64,000 bases of DNA from an uncultured Victivallales bacterium (GTDB lineage: Bacteria; Verrucomicrobiota; Lentisphaeria; Victivallales; UBA1829), in the NCBI GenBank assembly GCA_934661375.1, contig CAKUJH010000007.1, positions 1 through 64,000 of the forward strand, in the 5' to 3' direction. Both the position numbers and the translations under genes were made by a program. The notes under the pieces are model-generated. The model made no database searches and was not told where the DNA came from. It was given only the letters and a program-made list of their open reading frames with translations. Below, piece by piece: positions 25,921 through 36,435 of the stretch; positions within the stretch are counted from its first letter, which is position 1; every line of letters starts with the position of its first letter.

Positions 25921-28900
25921 ATGAGTATGCATCTGATTGTATCCAACCGACCGGAAGTGCTGGCGGATCGTTTTCTGCATGATATATACCTGCGCCGGAC
26001 TCCGGAAGATTTCTTTACGCCGGAAACCGTGGTGGTTCAGACGCAGGGAATGGGCGCATGGCTCAATCTGCGTCTGGCGGACTGCGCATCTGCCGCCGCC
26101 AATGTGAATACGCCGTTCCTCAACTCCTTCATTGACTCCGTGCTGTCCGTGCTGCTGCCGTCCGACGGACACCGGAAGCAGCTGACCCGCGACCGGATGT
26201 TCTGGAAAATATTTCATGCTCTGCTGAAAGAGCCGGAGAACTACCCGGAAGCCGCCCGTTACATGACCGGAGATGACCGGATCATGAAGGCATGTCAGCT
26301 GGCGGAAAAGACGGCAGGGCTGTTTGACCAGTATCAGATTTATCATTCCGACATGCTGGCTGAATGGCGTATCGGTGCCGGCAGTCAGGCGCAGAGCTGG
26401 CAGGCGCGTCTGTTCCGCAGTATATCGGAAGGCGATCAGGGCAGGGATGAACAGTTTATCGAATTCCTGCAGAAAGATTTTTCCGCGGAACAGTTCCATT
26501 CTCTGCCCCGGCGTGTTTCGCTGTTCGGCATCAGTACACTGGCTCCGCTGTATTTTGAATTTTTCCGGAAACTTTCCGTGTTCATCGAAGTGAATTTCTT
26601 TTATCTGAATCCATCTTCGGAATATTGGAGCGACAACCTGACCCGCCGGGAAGCGGTTCGGGAGGCTCTGCGTTCCGGCACTGATCCGGAACAACTGATG
26701 ACCGGCAATCCGCTGCTGACGTCGCTGGGGCGTCAGGGCAGGGACTTTTTCCGGTATCTGATGCAGAGCGTGGATAATCTGGATGAATTTTCCGATTTTG
26801 AGCCGTTCGCCCGGACGGTTCTGCCGGATCCGCAGTGTGAGTATCAATACGAAAATGCGACAATTCTGAGTTCCATTCAGCAGGATATTTTTCAGAACAT
26901 ATCCCGGATTCCCGCAGAAAGAAAACAGCCCGGCGATCCGTTCAGCGGCACTCCGCTGGAAAAACCGTCCGCCCCGGATGACAGCCTGTCGATTCATTCC
27001 TGTCACAGCGAGATGCGGCAGGTGGAAGTCCTTCATGACCAACTGCTTCATCTGATCGAAAATGAAGGAATCGATCCGCGCGGCATTTTGGTGATGGCGC
27101 CGGACATCAGCACCTTCGAGCCGTACATTCATGCAGTATTCGGAACCGGACCCCTGAAAAATCAGTACAGTGTTTCCGACCGCAGCGCCCGGCAGCTGAA
27201 CCGTTGTGCCGATTCTCTGCTGAAAGTCCTGCAGATGATGTCCGGAAAATTTGAGGTGTCGGCGGTCTTTGATCTGCTGGAAAATCCGGAACTGGCGGAA
27301 TGCTGGAATTTTTCCGAACAGGATATTCAGGTACTTCGGCACTGGATCGAAAAACTGGGGGTGCATTGGGGTGTCGATGCCGAAAATCACCGGCAGTTCT
27401 GCGGCGTCGCTTTCGATGAATTCAGCTGGAAACCCGCTTTGGAACGTCTGCTGCTGGGTCATGCCGTGGCGGAAGACGGCAAGGCGCAGGCGGATGATCC
27501 GGTGATCCCCTTTGATTCCGCGGAAGGACTGGAAAGCGTGCTGACCGGAAATTTTGCCGCGTTCATGCAGAATCTGTTCCGTCTGCGGGATGTTCTGACG
27601 GTTCCGCATACTCTCCGGCAGTGGCTGGAACTGCTGTCCGGTCTGCCGGATCTGTTTTTCCGTACTGGCGACCGCAATTATCAGGAACTTGCCGCACTGC
27701 GCGAAACCTTCCGCTCCATGCAGGAACAGACGGAAAGTTCAGGTGCTGCGGAACTGGTTTGCGGGCTGGATGTGATCCGGTATTTGACGGAGAAATTTCT
27801 GCAGCCGGTTGAAAGCGGTGAACCGTTTTTGCGCGGCAGAATCACCTTCTGTTCTCTGGTTCCGATGCGCAGTATTCCCATGAACACGATTGCTGTATTG
27901 GGGCTGGACGAGCAGAGCTTCCCGCGGCGGGACATTTCGCTCGGTTTCAATCTGGTTCCGCCGGAACAGCGGCGCAGGGCTCTGGTGCGCTCCCGCAATT
28001 ACGAAGACCGCTATCTGTTTCTGGAACTTCTGCTCGCCGCCCGCTCGCACCTGCTGCTGTTCTACAAAGGCCGCGACAACAAAACCAACAAGGAATTGCC
28101 GCCGGCTGTTCCGCTTGCCGAACTGAAAGACGCTCTCGCCGCGACTTTTCCGCAGCTGCAGAACCGTTTCGAAATACAGCACAGCCTTCAGGCTTTTGAC
28201 AGCATTTATTTTCAGAAAAATTCTCCGCTGTATTCTTATTCGCTGGCGGATTACCGGGCTTGTGAGGCTTTCAATCTGAGACGTCAGACTCCTCAGAACC
28301 TGCTGTATGTTTATCCGCATTGTCAGACTGCCTGGGACAGCTCCGATTATCCGGAAACTTTACAGCGGATTTCGCCGCAGACACTGGAAGACTTTTTCCT
28401 GAACACCAGCCGTTTTTTCCTGAACGTGGCTGCCGGAAAAAAACGGGTATATGACGATTCCGTAATCCTGCAGGATGAGGAAAACATTACTCCGGATACG
28501 CTGGAAACGTTTCTGCAATTGACTTCGATGCTGGAAAATTTCAATGACGGCATGACGGTAAAGCGGCAATATGAACTGATGCGGAAAACCAATCAGCTTC
28601 CTGCCGGCAGTCTGGGGCTGGCTGTCTTCAATGACCATCTGCGCCGCATTCAGCGTCTGCCTGCAGAATGGCTGCCGCATCTGAAAAATCAGCAGCAGGT
28701 GCAGATTTCCCTGTCACTCGGAGAAATCAACCTGAAAATAGAAGGAACGATTCCGGTCAGCGCACTGGACTCCTGTCCGTACTGCTGCCGTTTTTCCAAA
28801 ACGTATTCCAAAGCGCTGATTCCCGCACGGATCCGGCATCTGCTGCTGTGTGCCAGCGGCAGACCCGTCGTAACTCATGTGTGGAATGAAAGCGATGGCA

Positions 28901-29232
28901 AGACGGTTCATCTGCCGGCTTTGTCGCAGCCGGACGCCATACGGGATCTGAATAAATTGATAAAATGCTATGAAACCGGGCATAAACATCCCCTGCCGTT
29001 TTTCCCTCATGCCTCTTTTAAAGCATATCCTTACACGCACAAAGGCTGGGAGGATTCTGCCAAAAAAAGTTTCAAACCGCCATTTTTCGGCGACGGGGAC
29101 TGGGCGGATCCCGATGTGCAGAAGGTTTTTCAGCCGGAAGATTTCAATGATCCTGTTTTTACCGACGAATTCGCCCAGACCGGCAAGGTGTTTTTCCAGT
29201 TCGTTTCGGAGGGAGGTTTGAAAGATGATTGA
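25921..29232 (+). CDS. recC: Exodeoxyribonuclease V subunit gamma
   Basis: RecC of 1,103 residues, the Chi-scanning subunit of the RecBCD helicase-nuclease that processes double-strand ends. The start MSMHLIVSNRPEVLAD and VVQTQGMGAWLNLRLAD correspond to the family opening; RVSLFGISTLAPLYFEF, ILVMAPDISTFEPYIHAVFG and ITFCSLVPMRSIPMNTIAVLGLDEQSFPR are conserved RecC blocks. I start at 25921 behind GGGGAGG; the longer frame from 25774 has no site. The gene overlaps recB by 8 bases. Confidence 0.93.
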   Translation: MSMHLIVSNRPEVLADRFLHDIYLRRTPEDFFTPETVVVQTQGMGAWLNLRLADCASAAANVNTPFLNSFIDSVLSVLLPSDGHRKQLTRDRMFWKIFHALLKEPENYPEAARYMTGDDRIMKACQLAEKTAGLFDQYQIYHSDMLAEWRIGAGSQAQSWQARLFRSISEGDQGRDEQFIEFLQKDFSAEQFHSLPRRVSLFGISTLAPLYFEFFRKLSVFIEVNFFYLNPSSEYWSDNLTRREAVREALRSGTDPEQLMTGNPLLTSLGRQGRDFFRYLMQSVDNLDEFSDFEPFARTVLPDPQCEYQYENATILSSIQQDIFQNISRIPAERKQPGDPFSGTPLEKPSAPDDSLSIHSCHSEMRQVEVLHDQLLHLIENEGIDPRGILVMAPDISTFEPYIHAVFGTGPLKNQYSVSDRSARQLNRCADSLLKVLQMMSGKFEVSAVFDLLENPELAECWNFSEQDIQVLRHWIEKLGVHWGVDAENHRQFCGVAFDEFSWKPALERLLLGHAVAEDGKAQADDPVIPFDSAEGLESVLTGNFAAFMQNLFRLRDVLTVPHTLRQWLELLSGLPDLFFRTGDRNYQELAALRETFRSMQEQTESSGAAELVCGLDVIRYLTEKFLQPVESGEPFLRGRITFCSLVPMRSIPMNTIAVLGLDEQSFPRRDISLGFNLVPPEQRRRALVRSRNYEDRYLFLELLLAARSHLLLFYKGRDNKTNKELPPAVPLAELKDALAATFPQLQNRFEIQHSLQAFDSIYFQKNSPLYSYSLADYRACEAFNLRRQTPQNLLYVYPHCQTAWDSSDYPETLQRISPQTLEDFFLNTSRFFLNVAAGKKRVYDDSVILQDEENITPDTLETFLQLTSMLENFNDGMTVKRQYELMRKTNQLPAGSLGLAVFNDHLRRIQRLPAEWLPHLKNQQQVQISLSLGEINLKIEGTIPVSALDSCPYCCRFSKTYSKALIPARIRHLLLCASGRPVVTHVWNESDGKTVHLPALSQPDAIRDLNKLIKCYETGHKHPLPFFPHASFKAYPYTHKGWEDSAKKSFKPPFFGDGDWADPDVQKVFQPEDFNDPVFTDEFAQTGKVFFQFVSEGGLKDD

Positions 29233-32200
29233 CAATCCGGTGGTAATGCAGGCGGAGGATTGTCCGCTTTCCGGAATCGCTCTGGTGGAGGCATCGGCGG
29301 GAACGGGGAAAACCTATACCATTCAGAATCTGTTCCTGCGGATGATTGCGGAAAAGGATTTGACCGTGGACTCCATTCTGGTCATGACTTTCACCGAGGC
29401 GGCGACTGCGGAACTGAAAGACCGTATCCGCGGAATCCTGACGATGGCGCGGCAGTTTCTGATGAATCCGGAAGGACTGTCCGGCAGCAACCGGGCGCGT
29501 GTGGACGGTTTGCTGAAACATGCCCGTGCCGCGGCTGCGGATGAACTGATTCAGCGGCGGATTCAGAACGCTCTGCTGAATTTTGACAACGCCGGCATTT
29601 TCACGATTCACGGTTTCTGTCAGAGAATGCTTTCGGAATATGCGTTCGAAAGCGGAATTCTCTTCAATACTGAAATCCGGACCGATCAGGATGTGCTGCT
29701 TCGCCGGCTGCTGAACGACTTCATCCGGAATTATTTTTACCGGAACGACCCGGATGGTCTTCGCGCCGAACTGAAACGGGTTCTGAATTTCCCTTCGTCT
29801 GAACATATTGACCTGATTCGGGATGTGGTGTCCCGACCAATGCTGCATGTCAACACCGGATTGTGTGATAATCTTTCCCTGGAGGCTTATCATCAGAATA
29901 TTGAAGAAATTCTGGAACAGATTCAGGAAATGTGCAGTGAAGGTTTTCTCTCCAATACTTTGGAAGGAATCAAGCTGAACAAGATTCTGCAGGGCGAAAA
30001 TTCGCTGGACAAAATGGAACAGCGTTTTCAGAAATGGCGCGAAAGCCGATCCTGCAGCGGAATTATGGATTTTCTGAAAATATTTTTCCCGGAGAAGTTT
30101 TCAACTGCAATCAAAAAAAATCAGGTCGGATACGCGGGAATCGAAAACCGGCTTTCCAAATGGCCTTTCCTTCTCTTGACCCGAATGTTGGAAAAGGCGT
30201 TGGATGAGTATAAGGTGCGTCTGCCGCTGGCGGCGGCGGAATATGTCCGGACGGAATTCGCACGGCAGAAGCTGCGGGAAAATTTCCAGACCTTCGATGA
30301 TCTGCCGAATCGGATGCTGGCGGCGGTCCGGAATCCGCACAGTCCGCTTGCTGCTGCGGTCCGGAAAAAATTTCAGGCGGCGGTCGTTGATGAATTTCAG
30401 GATACGGATCCTGTTCAATATGAAATAGTTGACCGTCTTTTCGCCCGTCGGGAAAATCCTCTGCTGTTTCTGGTCGGTGATCCGAAACAGGCAATCTATT
30501 CATTCCGCGGCGGCGACATCGCCACGTACCGGCAGGCGCGGCGGGAATGCATGGAACATGGCGGCGTTCAGTATGTGCTGAACCGGAATTACCGTTCGGC
30601 TGCCCGTATGATTGACGCCGTCAACCGGATTTTTTTTATCCATCCGGACCCGTTTGTCGACCCCGCAATTGAATTTCATCCGGTCGAACCGGGTGTCGAT
30701 GAAGCTGGAAACGTCAAATCCGGGCTGATCCTGCCGGACGGCAGTGAAGAACCGCATCCGCTGAAAATCTGCTGGTCGCGCGGCGAAATAGGCAAAGAGG
30801 ATTTCAAGAGAAAAACATTCCGGGCTTGTGCCAATGACATCAGTTCTCTGCTGCAGGCGGGAATCCGCACACCCGGCGAAAAGGGACATCTGCTGCGTCC
30901 GAATGATTTTGCCGTACTGGTTTTTTCCGGCAGAGACGCCATGGCAATGCGGGATGAATTGACCCGGCGGAACATCCCGTGTGTGATTCCAAAATGCGGA
31001 AATGTTTATGATTCAGTAGTTTGCGGGGAACTGCGCAAAGTCCTGGCGGCGGTCTGCTCTCCTTACGATTCCAGTTTGGCGATGGATGCCATGCAGACAG
31101 ACATGCTGGGATATTCCACGGACGATCTGATCCGCATCAACCGGCTGGAAGACTCCGGTTCGCCGCTGGACGGTGTGCCGGAAAAACTGAGCAGTCTGCA
31201 GGAAATCTGGCGGCTGAACTCTTTCATTGAGATGTTTCAGGCGATGCTTCAGAAATTCAATGTCCGGGAACATCTGCTTTCCTCTGTCGGTGGCGAACGG
31301 AAACTGACGGACCTCCTTCAACTGCGGGAGCTCCTGCATCAGGCGTCCTGTGAACGTGAGTTGTCGGCAGGCAGTCTGATGCATTATCTGGACGATCAGT
31401 GCAGCAGCGAACGGCTGGCAGAATCTTCCGAGGAAAAGGAAACTCTGATGGAAACGGATCGTTCCGCGGTCATGATTACCACCATTCATAAGAGCAAAGG
31501 TCTGGAATATCCGGTTGTCATGCTGCCGTCTCTTTATTTCAGAAAATTCAAGACTGAAGGGAACTATCATGATAAAGAAGGACGGCTGATCCGGGATTTG
31601 ACATCAGCGGAAGCTGCCAGACGCGCAGTTCTGCTGGAACAGCTGCAGGAACAGATGCGTCTGATTTATGTGGCGCTGACCCGCGCCAAATATTCATGTT
31701 ATCTGTATGTGGCTGATATCAATATAGATATATCTGCTTTGTGCTGGCTGTTTCAGGATCCGGCGAAGTTTAAGGACGAACAGGCGCTGCTCGATGCTTT
31801 CATGGCCGGAAGAGGGCAGAAAGATTTGTCGGCATATATTCCGGATAGCTGGTTCATTCCGGAGAATACTGAATTGAATATCTGGTATCCGACGCTTGCG
31901 GATATTCCTGAACTGCGGAAGTTCGAACCATGGAATGGTCGTGTGGACAACAATTTCCATTTCACCAGTTTTTCCGCTTTGGTTTCCAGTCGTCATACGC
32001 AGAATTCTGCGGCGGATTACGATGAGGAAGGAACGGATAATCTGGACGATCTGCCCGAAGGAATCTTCAGAATACCTGCCGGCTGTTCCACGGGAAATGC
32101 CTGGCACGCTATTTTGGAAAAATTGGATTTTACCGCCTGTTCTCCGGAAAAATCGGAACATCTGATCCGGCAGAAACTGCAGCAGTACGGCGTATTGGGC

Positions 32201-32824
32201 GGACTATCAGTGAATGAACAGCAGGAATATATTGATCTGACCGGGGTCATGCTGGAAAAAGTGTTGACTGCTCCGTTGGAGAATCCGTTCGGTTCTCCGT
32301 TTTCTCTGCAATCTGTTTCCCGTTCAGAACGGCTTTCCGAACTGCAGTTCTGTTATCGCTTCCGCCGGTCTTTCAATACGGCAGAAATTGCGGAACTCAT
32401 TGGAAATTATGTGGTTGATATATACGGTAAGAATTGTCCTCTGCTGCGGGAACAGTTCTTCACCGGCGGATACCTGAACGGGGCAGTGGACTTGATGTTC
32501 CGTCATGACGGCAGAATTTATCTGGCGGATTGGAAATCCAACCGTATTACCGGCAAAGCGGAAAGTTTTTCTGCCGATGCCTTGAAAAAAGAGATGGTCG
32601 ATCACTATTATTTTCTGCAGTATCTGGTTTACATCGTTGCCATGATGAAATATCTTTCGGTGCATCTGGGGCATTCTGTTACGGAAAGCGAATATGAAAA
32701 TCTGTTCGGCGGCGTGTACTATTTCTTTGTCCGCGGCATGGATCCCGGTATTCCGGGGCAGGGCGTGTTCTTTGACCGTCCGCCTTTCTCAATAATCAAA
32801 AAACTGGACGATCTGATCGGGTGA
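29225..32824 (+). CDS. recB: Exodeoxyribonuclease V subunit beta
   Basis: RecB of 1,199 residues: 3'-5' SF1A helicase plus nuclease. Walker A ASAGTGKT (about 21-28), MTFTEAATAELKDRI, VVDEFQDTDPVQYEI (Walker B), GDPKQAIYSFRGGDIATY, TIHKSKGLEYPVV and LIYVALTRAKY are motifs in order. The C-terminal nuclease has GYLNGAVDLMFRHDGRIYLADWKSN, giving the two Asp and Lys of the active site, so it should be nuclease-competent. Start overlaps the recC stop; recD starts five bases after its stop. Confidence 0.96.
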   Translation: MIDNPVVMQAEDCPLSGIALVEASAGTGKTYTIQNLFLRMIAEKDLTVDSILVMTFTEAATAELKDRIRGILTMARQFLMNPEGLSGSNRARVDGLLKHARAAAADELIQRRIQNALLNFDNAGIFTIHGFCQRMLSEYAFESGILFNTEIRTDQDVLLRRLLNDFIRNYFYRNDPDGLRAELKRVLNFPSSEHIDLIRDVVSRPMLHVNTGLCDNLSLEAYHQNIEEILEQIQEMCSEGFLSNTLEGIKLNKILQGENSLDKMEQRFQKWRESRSCSGIMDFLKIFFPEKFSTAIKKNQVGYAGIENRLSKWPFLLLTRMLEKALDEYKVRLPLAAAEYVRTEFARQKLRENFQTFDDLPNRMLAAVRNPHSPLAAAVRKKFQAAVVDEFQDTDPVQYEIVDRLFARRENPLLFLVGDPKQAIYSFRGGDIATYRQARRECMEHGGVQYVLNRNYRSAARMIDAVNRIFFIHPDPFVDPAIEFHPVEPGVDEAGNVKSGLILPDGSEEPHPLKICWSRGEIGKEDFKRKTFRACANDISSLLQAGIRTPGEKGHLLRPNDFAVLVFSGRDAMAMRDELTRRNIPCVIPKCGNVYDSVVCGELRKVLAAVCSPYDSSLAMDAMQTDMLGYSTDDLIRINRLEDSGSPLDGVPEKLSSLQEIWRLNSFIEMFQAMLQKFNVREHLLSSVGGERKLTDLLQLRELLHQASCERELSAGSLMHYLDDQCSSERLAESSEEKETLMETDRSAVMITTIHKSKGLEYPVVMLPSLYFRKFKTEGNYHDKEGRLIRDLTSAEAARRAVLLEQLQEQMRLIYVALTRAKYSCYLYVADINIDISALCWLFQDPAKFKDEQALLDAFMAGRGQKDLSAYIPDSWFIPENTELNIWYPTLADIPELRKFEPWNGRVDNNFHFTSFSALVSSRHTQNSAADYDEEGTDNLDDLPEGIFRIPAGCSTGNAWHAILEKLDFTACSPEKSEHLIRQKLQQYGVLGGLSVNEQQEYIDLTGVMLEKVLTAPLENPFGSPFSLQSVSRSERLSELQFCYRFRRSFNTAEIAELIGNYVVDIYGKNCPLLREQFFTGGYLNGAVDLMFRHDGRIYLADWKSNRITGKAESFSADALKKEMVDHYYFLQYLVYIVAMMKYLSVHLGHSVTESEYENLFGGVYYFFVRGMDPGIPGQGVFFDRPPFSIIKKLDDLIG

Positions 32825-32828
32825 TGTT

Positions 32829-34757
32829 ATGCTGACAAAAGAACAGATTATGGAGCTGAAAGGTCCCGGCGGTTTTGAAAATATAGACCTGACTTTTGCC
32901 GGATTCATTGCGGAACGTTCCGGACTGCAGGATTCGGATCTGCTGTATCTGACGGCGGCTCTTGCGTCCTGGGCGATACGGCAGGGACATTCCTGCTGTG
33001 ATCTGAATCATATCGGCGGCAGGTTGTTCCCGCCGGATTCCGTTACTGCTGTGCAGCAGCCGCTGCCGTCCGGGAAAACCATGATTCATGCCCTGCACCG
33101 GGCTGGGACTGTTACTGCATTTGTGCCGGAGTTTCAACCCGGTTCCAAACCGCTGATTCTGGATGCTGAAGGACGTCTCTACCTTAACCGTTATTATTCC
33201 TATGAATTGCTGATTGCGGCGGAATTGTCCCGGCGCGCCGCGTTGCCGGAAAGACTCCCTGCTGCGGAACCCGGATATCTGGCTGGATTGTCCAGCCGTT
33301 TCCGGATGGTGAAACCCGGCGACCGCGAACCGGATTACCAGCAGGCGGCGGTTTATCTGGCGCATTCCCGGAATTTTTCCGTGATTACTGGCGGACCCGG
33401 CACCGGGAAAACAACAGTGCTGACCGCTTTGCTGGCGTGGGAACTTGAGGAGAATCCGGACATCCGGATTCTGTTGTGCGCGCCGACCGGGAAAGCGCAA
33501 AGCCGGATGAAGGAATCCCTTGCCGCCGAAATCGGCAACCTGAACTGTTCCCGCACCACTGCGGAACGGCTTTCCGGGCTGCCGTGTCAGACGATTGATT
33601 CCATGCTGAAGCCGATTCCGTGTTCCCCGAATTACCGGGTCAATAGGGAAAATCCGCTGCCGGCGGATCTGGTGGTTCTGGATGAAGTTTCCATGGCGTC
33701 GCTTTCTCTGCTGGGGCATCTGTTTCAGGCGCTGCGCCCGGAAACCCGGCTGGTGCTGATCGGGGACAAAGACCAGCTGGCTCCCGTGGAGGCGGGGTCG
33801 GTTCTGGAGGATTTGATCCAATCCGGGACGGCAAACGTGATGTCGCCGGAGATGGCGGCGGCTTTTGAAAAACAGACCGGCTGGGCGTTTCCTGTCCGGA
33901 ATGACCGGAAGCCGCTTTCCGGCTGTATTGCGGAATTGAAAATCAATTACCGTTCACGGAAAGCTCCTGTGATTTCCGGTCTGGCATCCCTGATGCGCCG
34001 TCTGCCGGAACACCCCGATGAGGCGGACGCAGTTTTTGTCAACATGGCGGAACAGCAGAACACTGAATTCATGACACTGCCGCTGCCGCGCCCTTCTGCT
34101 TTTGACGATGCCCTGCGCCAGTTCATGCGCGACCGTTCCTTGACAGTGGAATCTCATCCGGATGATTTTTTTACGCCTGCCGATATGGTTGCCGCCGCAG
34201 CGGAAGGCACTGACGACGGTCTGGCATTGGCGTTTGAGCTGCTGGATTCGTTCAAAATTCTGTGCGCAGTGCGGCAGGGACCTTACGGAGTGGAACATGT
34301 CAATGATTTTATCTGCCGGATGCTGGGGCTGCAGCGGGTGAATATGCCGGGGATGCCGCTGATGATTCGGGAAAACACGCCGGTCAAACAGCTTTACAAT
34401 GGCGACATCGGGCTGGTCTGGCAGCGGCAAGGCGAACGTCTGCCGAGAGTGGCGTTCCGCTGTGTCCGTCCGGATGGTTCTCGCGGATTCCGGTTTCTTG
34501 CACTGCCGGAGTTGCCCCCGTATGAAAGTGTTTTCGCCATGACCGTTCACAAGTCGCAGGGTTCCGGATTCCGGAAGGTTATGATTGTTCTGCCTCCGAA
34601 AGACATGCCGCTGCTGACCCGTGAACTGATTTATACGGCTGTTACCCGTGCCGAACGGAATGTTGTTCTGTACGCTTTGCCTGAAATTCTTCGTAAAACC
34701 TTGAAAAATAAAACGTTCCGGTATTCTGGACTTGCCGGACGATTGACAGGAGATTGA
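32829..34757 (+). CDS. recD: Exodeoxyribonuclease V subunit alpha
   Basis: RecD of 642 residues, the 5'-3' helicase. FSVITGGPGTGKTTVLTALLAW is Walker A (about 187-208), CAPTGKAQSRMKESL motif Ia, LVVLDEVSMASLSLLGHLFQAL motif II, LIGDKDQLAPVEAGSVLEDL motif III, and MTVHKSQGSGFRKVMIVLPP plus YTAVTRAERNVVLY the last motifs. The N-terminal domain that contacts RecC is present, so this is a RecBCD-type RecD, not stand-alone RecD2. No strong ribosome site, so translation probably depends on coupling to recB. Confidence 0.95.
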   Translation: MLTKEQIMELKGPGGFENIDLTFAGFIAERSGLQDSDLLYLTAALASWAIRQGHSCCDLNHIGGRLFPPDSVTAVQQPLPSGKTMIHALHRAGTVTAFVPEFQPGSKPLILDAEGRLYLNRYYSYELLIAAELSRRAALPERLPAAEPGYLAGLSSRFRMVKPGDREPDYQQAAVYLAHSRNFSVITGGPGTGKTTVLTALLAWELEENPDIRILLCAPTGKAQSRMKESLAAEIGNLNCSRTTAERLSGLPCQTIDSMLKPIPCSPNYRVNRENPLPADLVVLDEVSMASLSLLGHLFQALRPETRLVLIGDKDQLAPVEAGSVLEDLIQSGTANVMSPEMAAAFEKQTGWAFPVRNDRKPLSGCIAELKINYRSRKAPVISGLASLMRRLPEHPDEADAVFVNMAEQQNTEFMTLPLPRPSAFDDALRQFMRDRSLTVESHPDDFFTPADMVAAAAEGTDDGLALAFELLDSFKILCAVRQGPYGVEHVNDFICRMLGLQRVNMPGMPLMIRENTPVKQLYNGDIGLVWQRQGERLPRVAFRCVRPDGSRGFRFLALPELPPYESVFAMTVHKSQGSGFRKVMIVLPPKDMPLLTRELIYTAVTRAERNVVLYALPEILRKTLKNKTFRYSGLAGRLTGD

Positions 34758-34761
34758 TTTT

Positions 34762-35604
34762 ATGGAACGGAAAATATACGCGGTCATCGGTGATCCGGTG
34801 GCTCATTCGCTTTCACCGGTCATGCACAATGCGGCGTTCCGCGCGCTGAATCTGAATGCGGAGTATGCTGCCGTGCATGTACTGCACGATGATCTGCCTG
34901 CTTTTGCGGAAGATGCACGGAAACGGCTTGCCGGATTCAATATCACAGTTCCGCATAAAAATGCTATTCTGCCGTTTCTGGACGAAATTGAACCTGCGGC
35001 GAAACTTGCCGGAAGTGTCAACACCGTAACCGTGAAGAACGGGCGGCTGATCGGTTGTTCCACGGACGGGTACGGTCTGGAAACTGCTTTGAAGGAAGCG
35101 TTCGGTTATATCGTGCCGGGCGGAGCGGTCGCATTTATCGGGTGCGGCGGCGCAGCACGGGCGGCGGCTTTTTATTTTGCCGTGCGCGGATTGCGCAAAT
35201 TGTTCATAATGAACAGAACTCTGTCCACTGCCGCCAATCTTGCCGAAGAACTGCACGGTCATTTCCCGGAATTGCAGACGGAAGCCGCGGCGTTGGCTGA
35301 CACGGAAAAAGTGAAGGCGTTTCTTGCGGCGGTGCCGGTGGCGGTTCAGTGTACCAGTCTGGGACTGAAACCGGATGATCCGCCGCCGCTGGATCCCGAA
35401 CTGCTGCCGCGGAAACTCTGTCTGTTCGACACCATTTACAAGCCGACAGCACTGCTGCGTTATGCGCAGGCGCATGGTATGGCTCATGCCGCCGGACTGG
35501 GAATGCTGCTGCATCAGGGGGCGCGTTCGTTCTCGATCTGGACCGGACTGGATGCTCCGGTGGAGGTCATGCGGCAGGCTCTGCCTCCGGTTCAGGACGT
35601 CTGA
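34762..35604 (+). CDS. aroE: Shikimate dehydrogenase
   Basis: Reduces 3-dehydroshikimate with NADPH in aromatic amino-acid synthesis. 280 residues. IGDPVAHSLSPVMHNAAF (shikimate site), FNITVPHKNAILPFLDE with the catalytic Lys, GSVNTVTVKNGRLIGCSTDGYGLE (catalytic Asp) and IGCGGAARAAAFYFA (NADP loop) are present. AGGAG before the ATG; four bases separate it from recD, so it is expressed with the recombination genes. It converges with the amidohydrolase gene. Confidence 0.96.
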   Translation: MERKIYAVIGDPVAHSLSPVMHNAAFRALNLNAEYAAVHVLHDDLPAFAEDARKRLAGFNITVPHKNAILPFLDEIEPAAKLAGSVNTVTVKNGRLIGCSTDGYGLETALKEAFGYIVPGGAVAFIGCGGAARAAAFYFAVRGLRKLFIMNRTLSTAANLAEELHGHFPELQTEAAALADTEKVKAFLAAVPVAVQCTSLGLKPDDPPPLDPELLPRKLCLFDTIYKPTALLRYAQAHGMAHAAGLGMLLHQGARSFSIWTGLDAPVEVMRQALPPVQDV

Positions 35605-35628
35605 TGCAATGACCGCGAGGGAGTCATT

Positions 35629-36423
35629 TCAACAAGTGATTCCCAGCAGTTTTTCCGCATTGCGGTAGAAAATCTTTTCGTTGTCTTCCGGCGGCAACCC
35701 CAGTTTCAGTACATTCTGTACAGCCTGGTCGTGCCGGGTTGCGGGGTAATCGCTGGCGAACAGGACACGGTCCACTCCGTGCGCCAGCACCATTTTTCGC
35801 ACTTCCTCCACGGAGAGCAGCGGCATGACGCTGGAAATATCCATCCAGATGTCCTTCCCTATCAAATACTTCCATGCTTTGTCCCATTCCGAGTATCCGC
35901 CCATGTGCGCGGCAATCAGCGTCAGATGCGGATACAGTTCATGCACATGCGCCAGACGTTCCGGCTTGGAGTAGGGGGTGCGGTAATCTCCGATATGGAA
36001 CAGCATCGGGAAGGAAAATTCTCCGGCTGCTTCATAAATTTTCAGCATCCGCGGGTCGTCCGCGCAGAACTGCTGAAAATCCGGATGGAATTTCAGTCCG
36101 TGCAGACCGAGTTTCCGCATTCTCGCCAGTTCCGCCCGGCAGTCCGGATAATCCGGGTGCATGGTTCCGAACCCCAGAAGCAATTCCGGGTACTGGCTCT
36201 GCAGGGATGCCACAAAACTGTTGATGCTTTCCACTTGCGAGGCTTTGGTCGCGGATGAAAAAATCACGCTCCGGGTGATATGAGCCTGCCGCAGACTCCG
36301 CAGCAGATCATCCAGTTCGCCGGTGCCTGCCCAGCGGAATCCGTAGAACGTTTCCAGCGCGCCAATAACTTTTTCCGCAATTGACGCCGGGAAAATATGG
36401 GAATGCATGTCAATGATTTTCAT
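35629..36423 (-). CDS. Amidohydrolase family 2 protein
   Basis: TIM-barrel metal hydrolase of 264 residues. MKIIDMHSHIFP carries the N-terminal metal HxH, GLKFHPDFQQF and LIAAHMGGYSEWDKA the next His ligands, and VLFASDYPA the C-terminal Asp. The family (PF04909) contains decarboxylases such as ACMS and gamma-resorcylate decarboxylase as well as hydrolases; the substrate cannot be inferred. Last gene of the minus-strand run that begins at 40407, 12 bases after the membrane protein gene. Confidence 0.85.
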   Translation of the reverse strand: MKIIDMHSHIFPASIAEKVIGALETFYGFRWAGTGELDDLLRSLRQAHITRSVIFSSATKASQVESINSFVASLQSQYPELLLGFGTMHPDYPDCRAELARMRKLGLHGLKFHPDFQQFCADDPRMLKIYEAAGEFSFPMLFHIGDYRTPYSKPERLAHVHELYPHLTLIAAHMGGYSEWDKAWKYLIGKDIWMDISSVMPLLSVEEVRKMVLAHGVDRVLFASDYPATRHDQAVQNVLKLGLPPEDNEKIFYRNAEKLLGITC

Positions 36424-36435
36424 AACCGTAAAATT

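Noticed and set aside
25762..27609. 615-codon minus-strand frame opposite recC
   Set aside because: Antisense to recC and crosses its promoter; no start signals.
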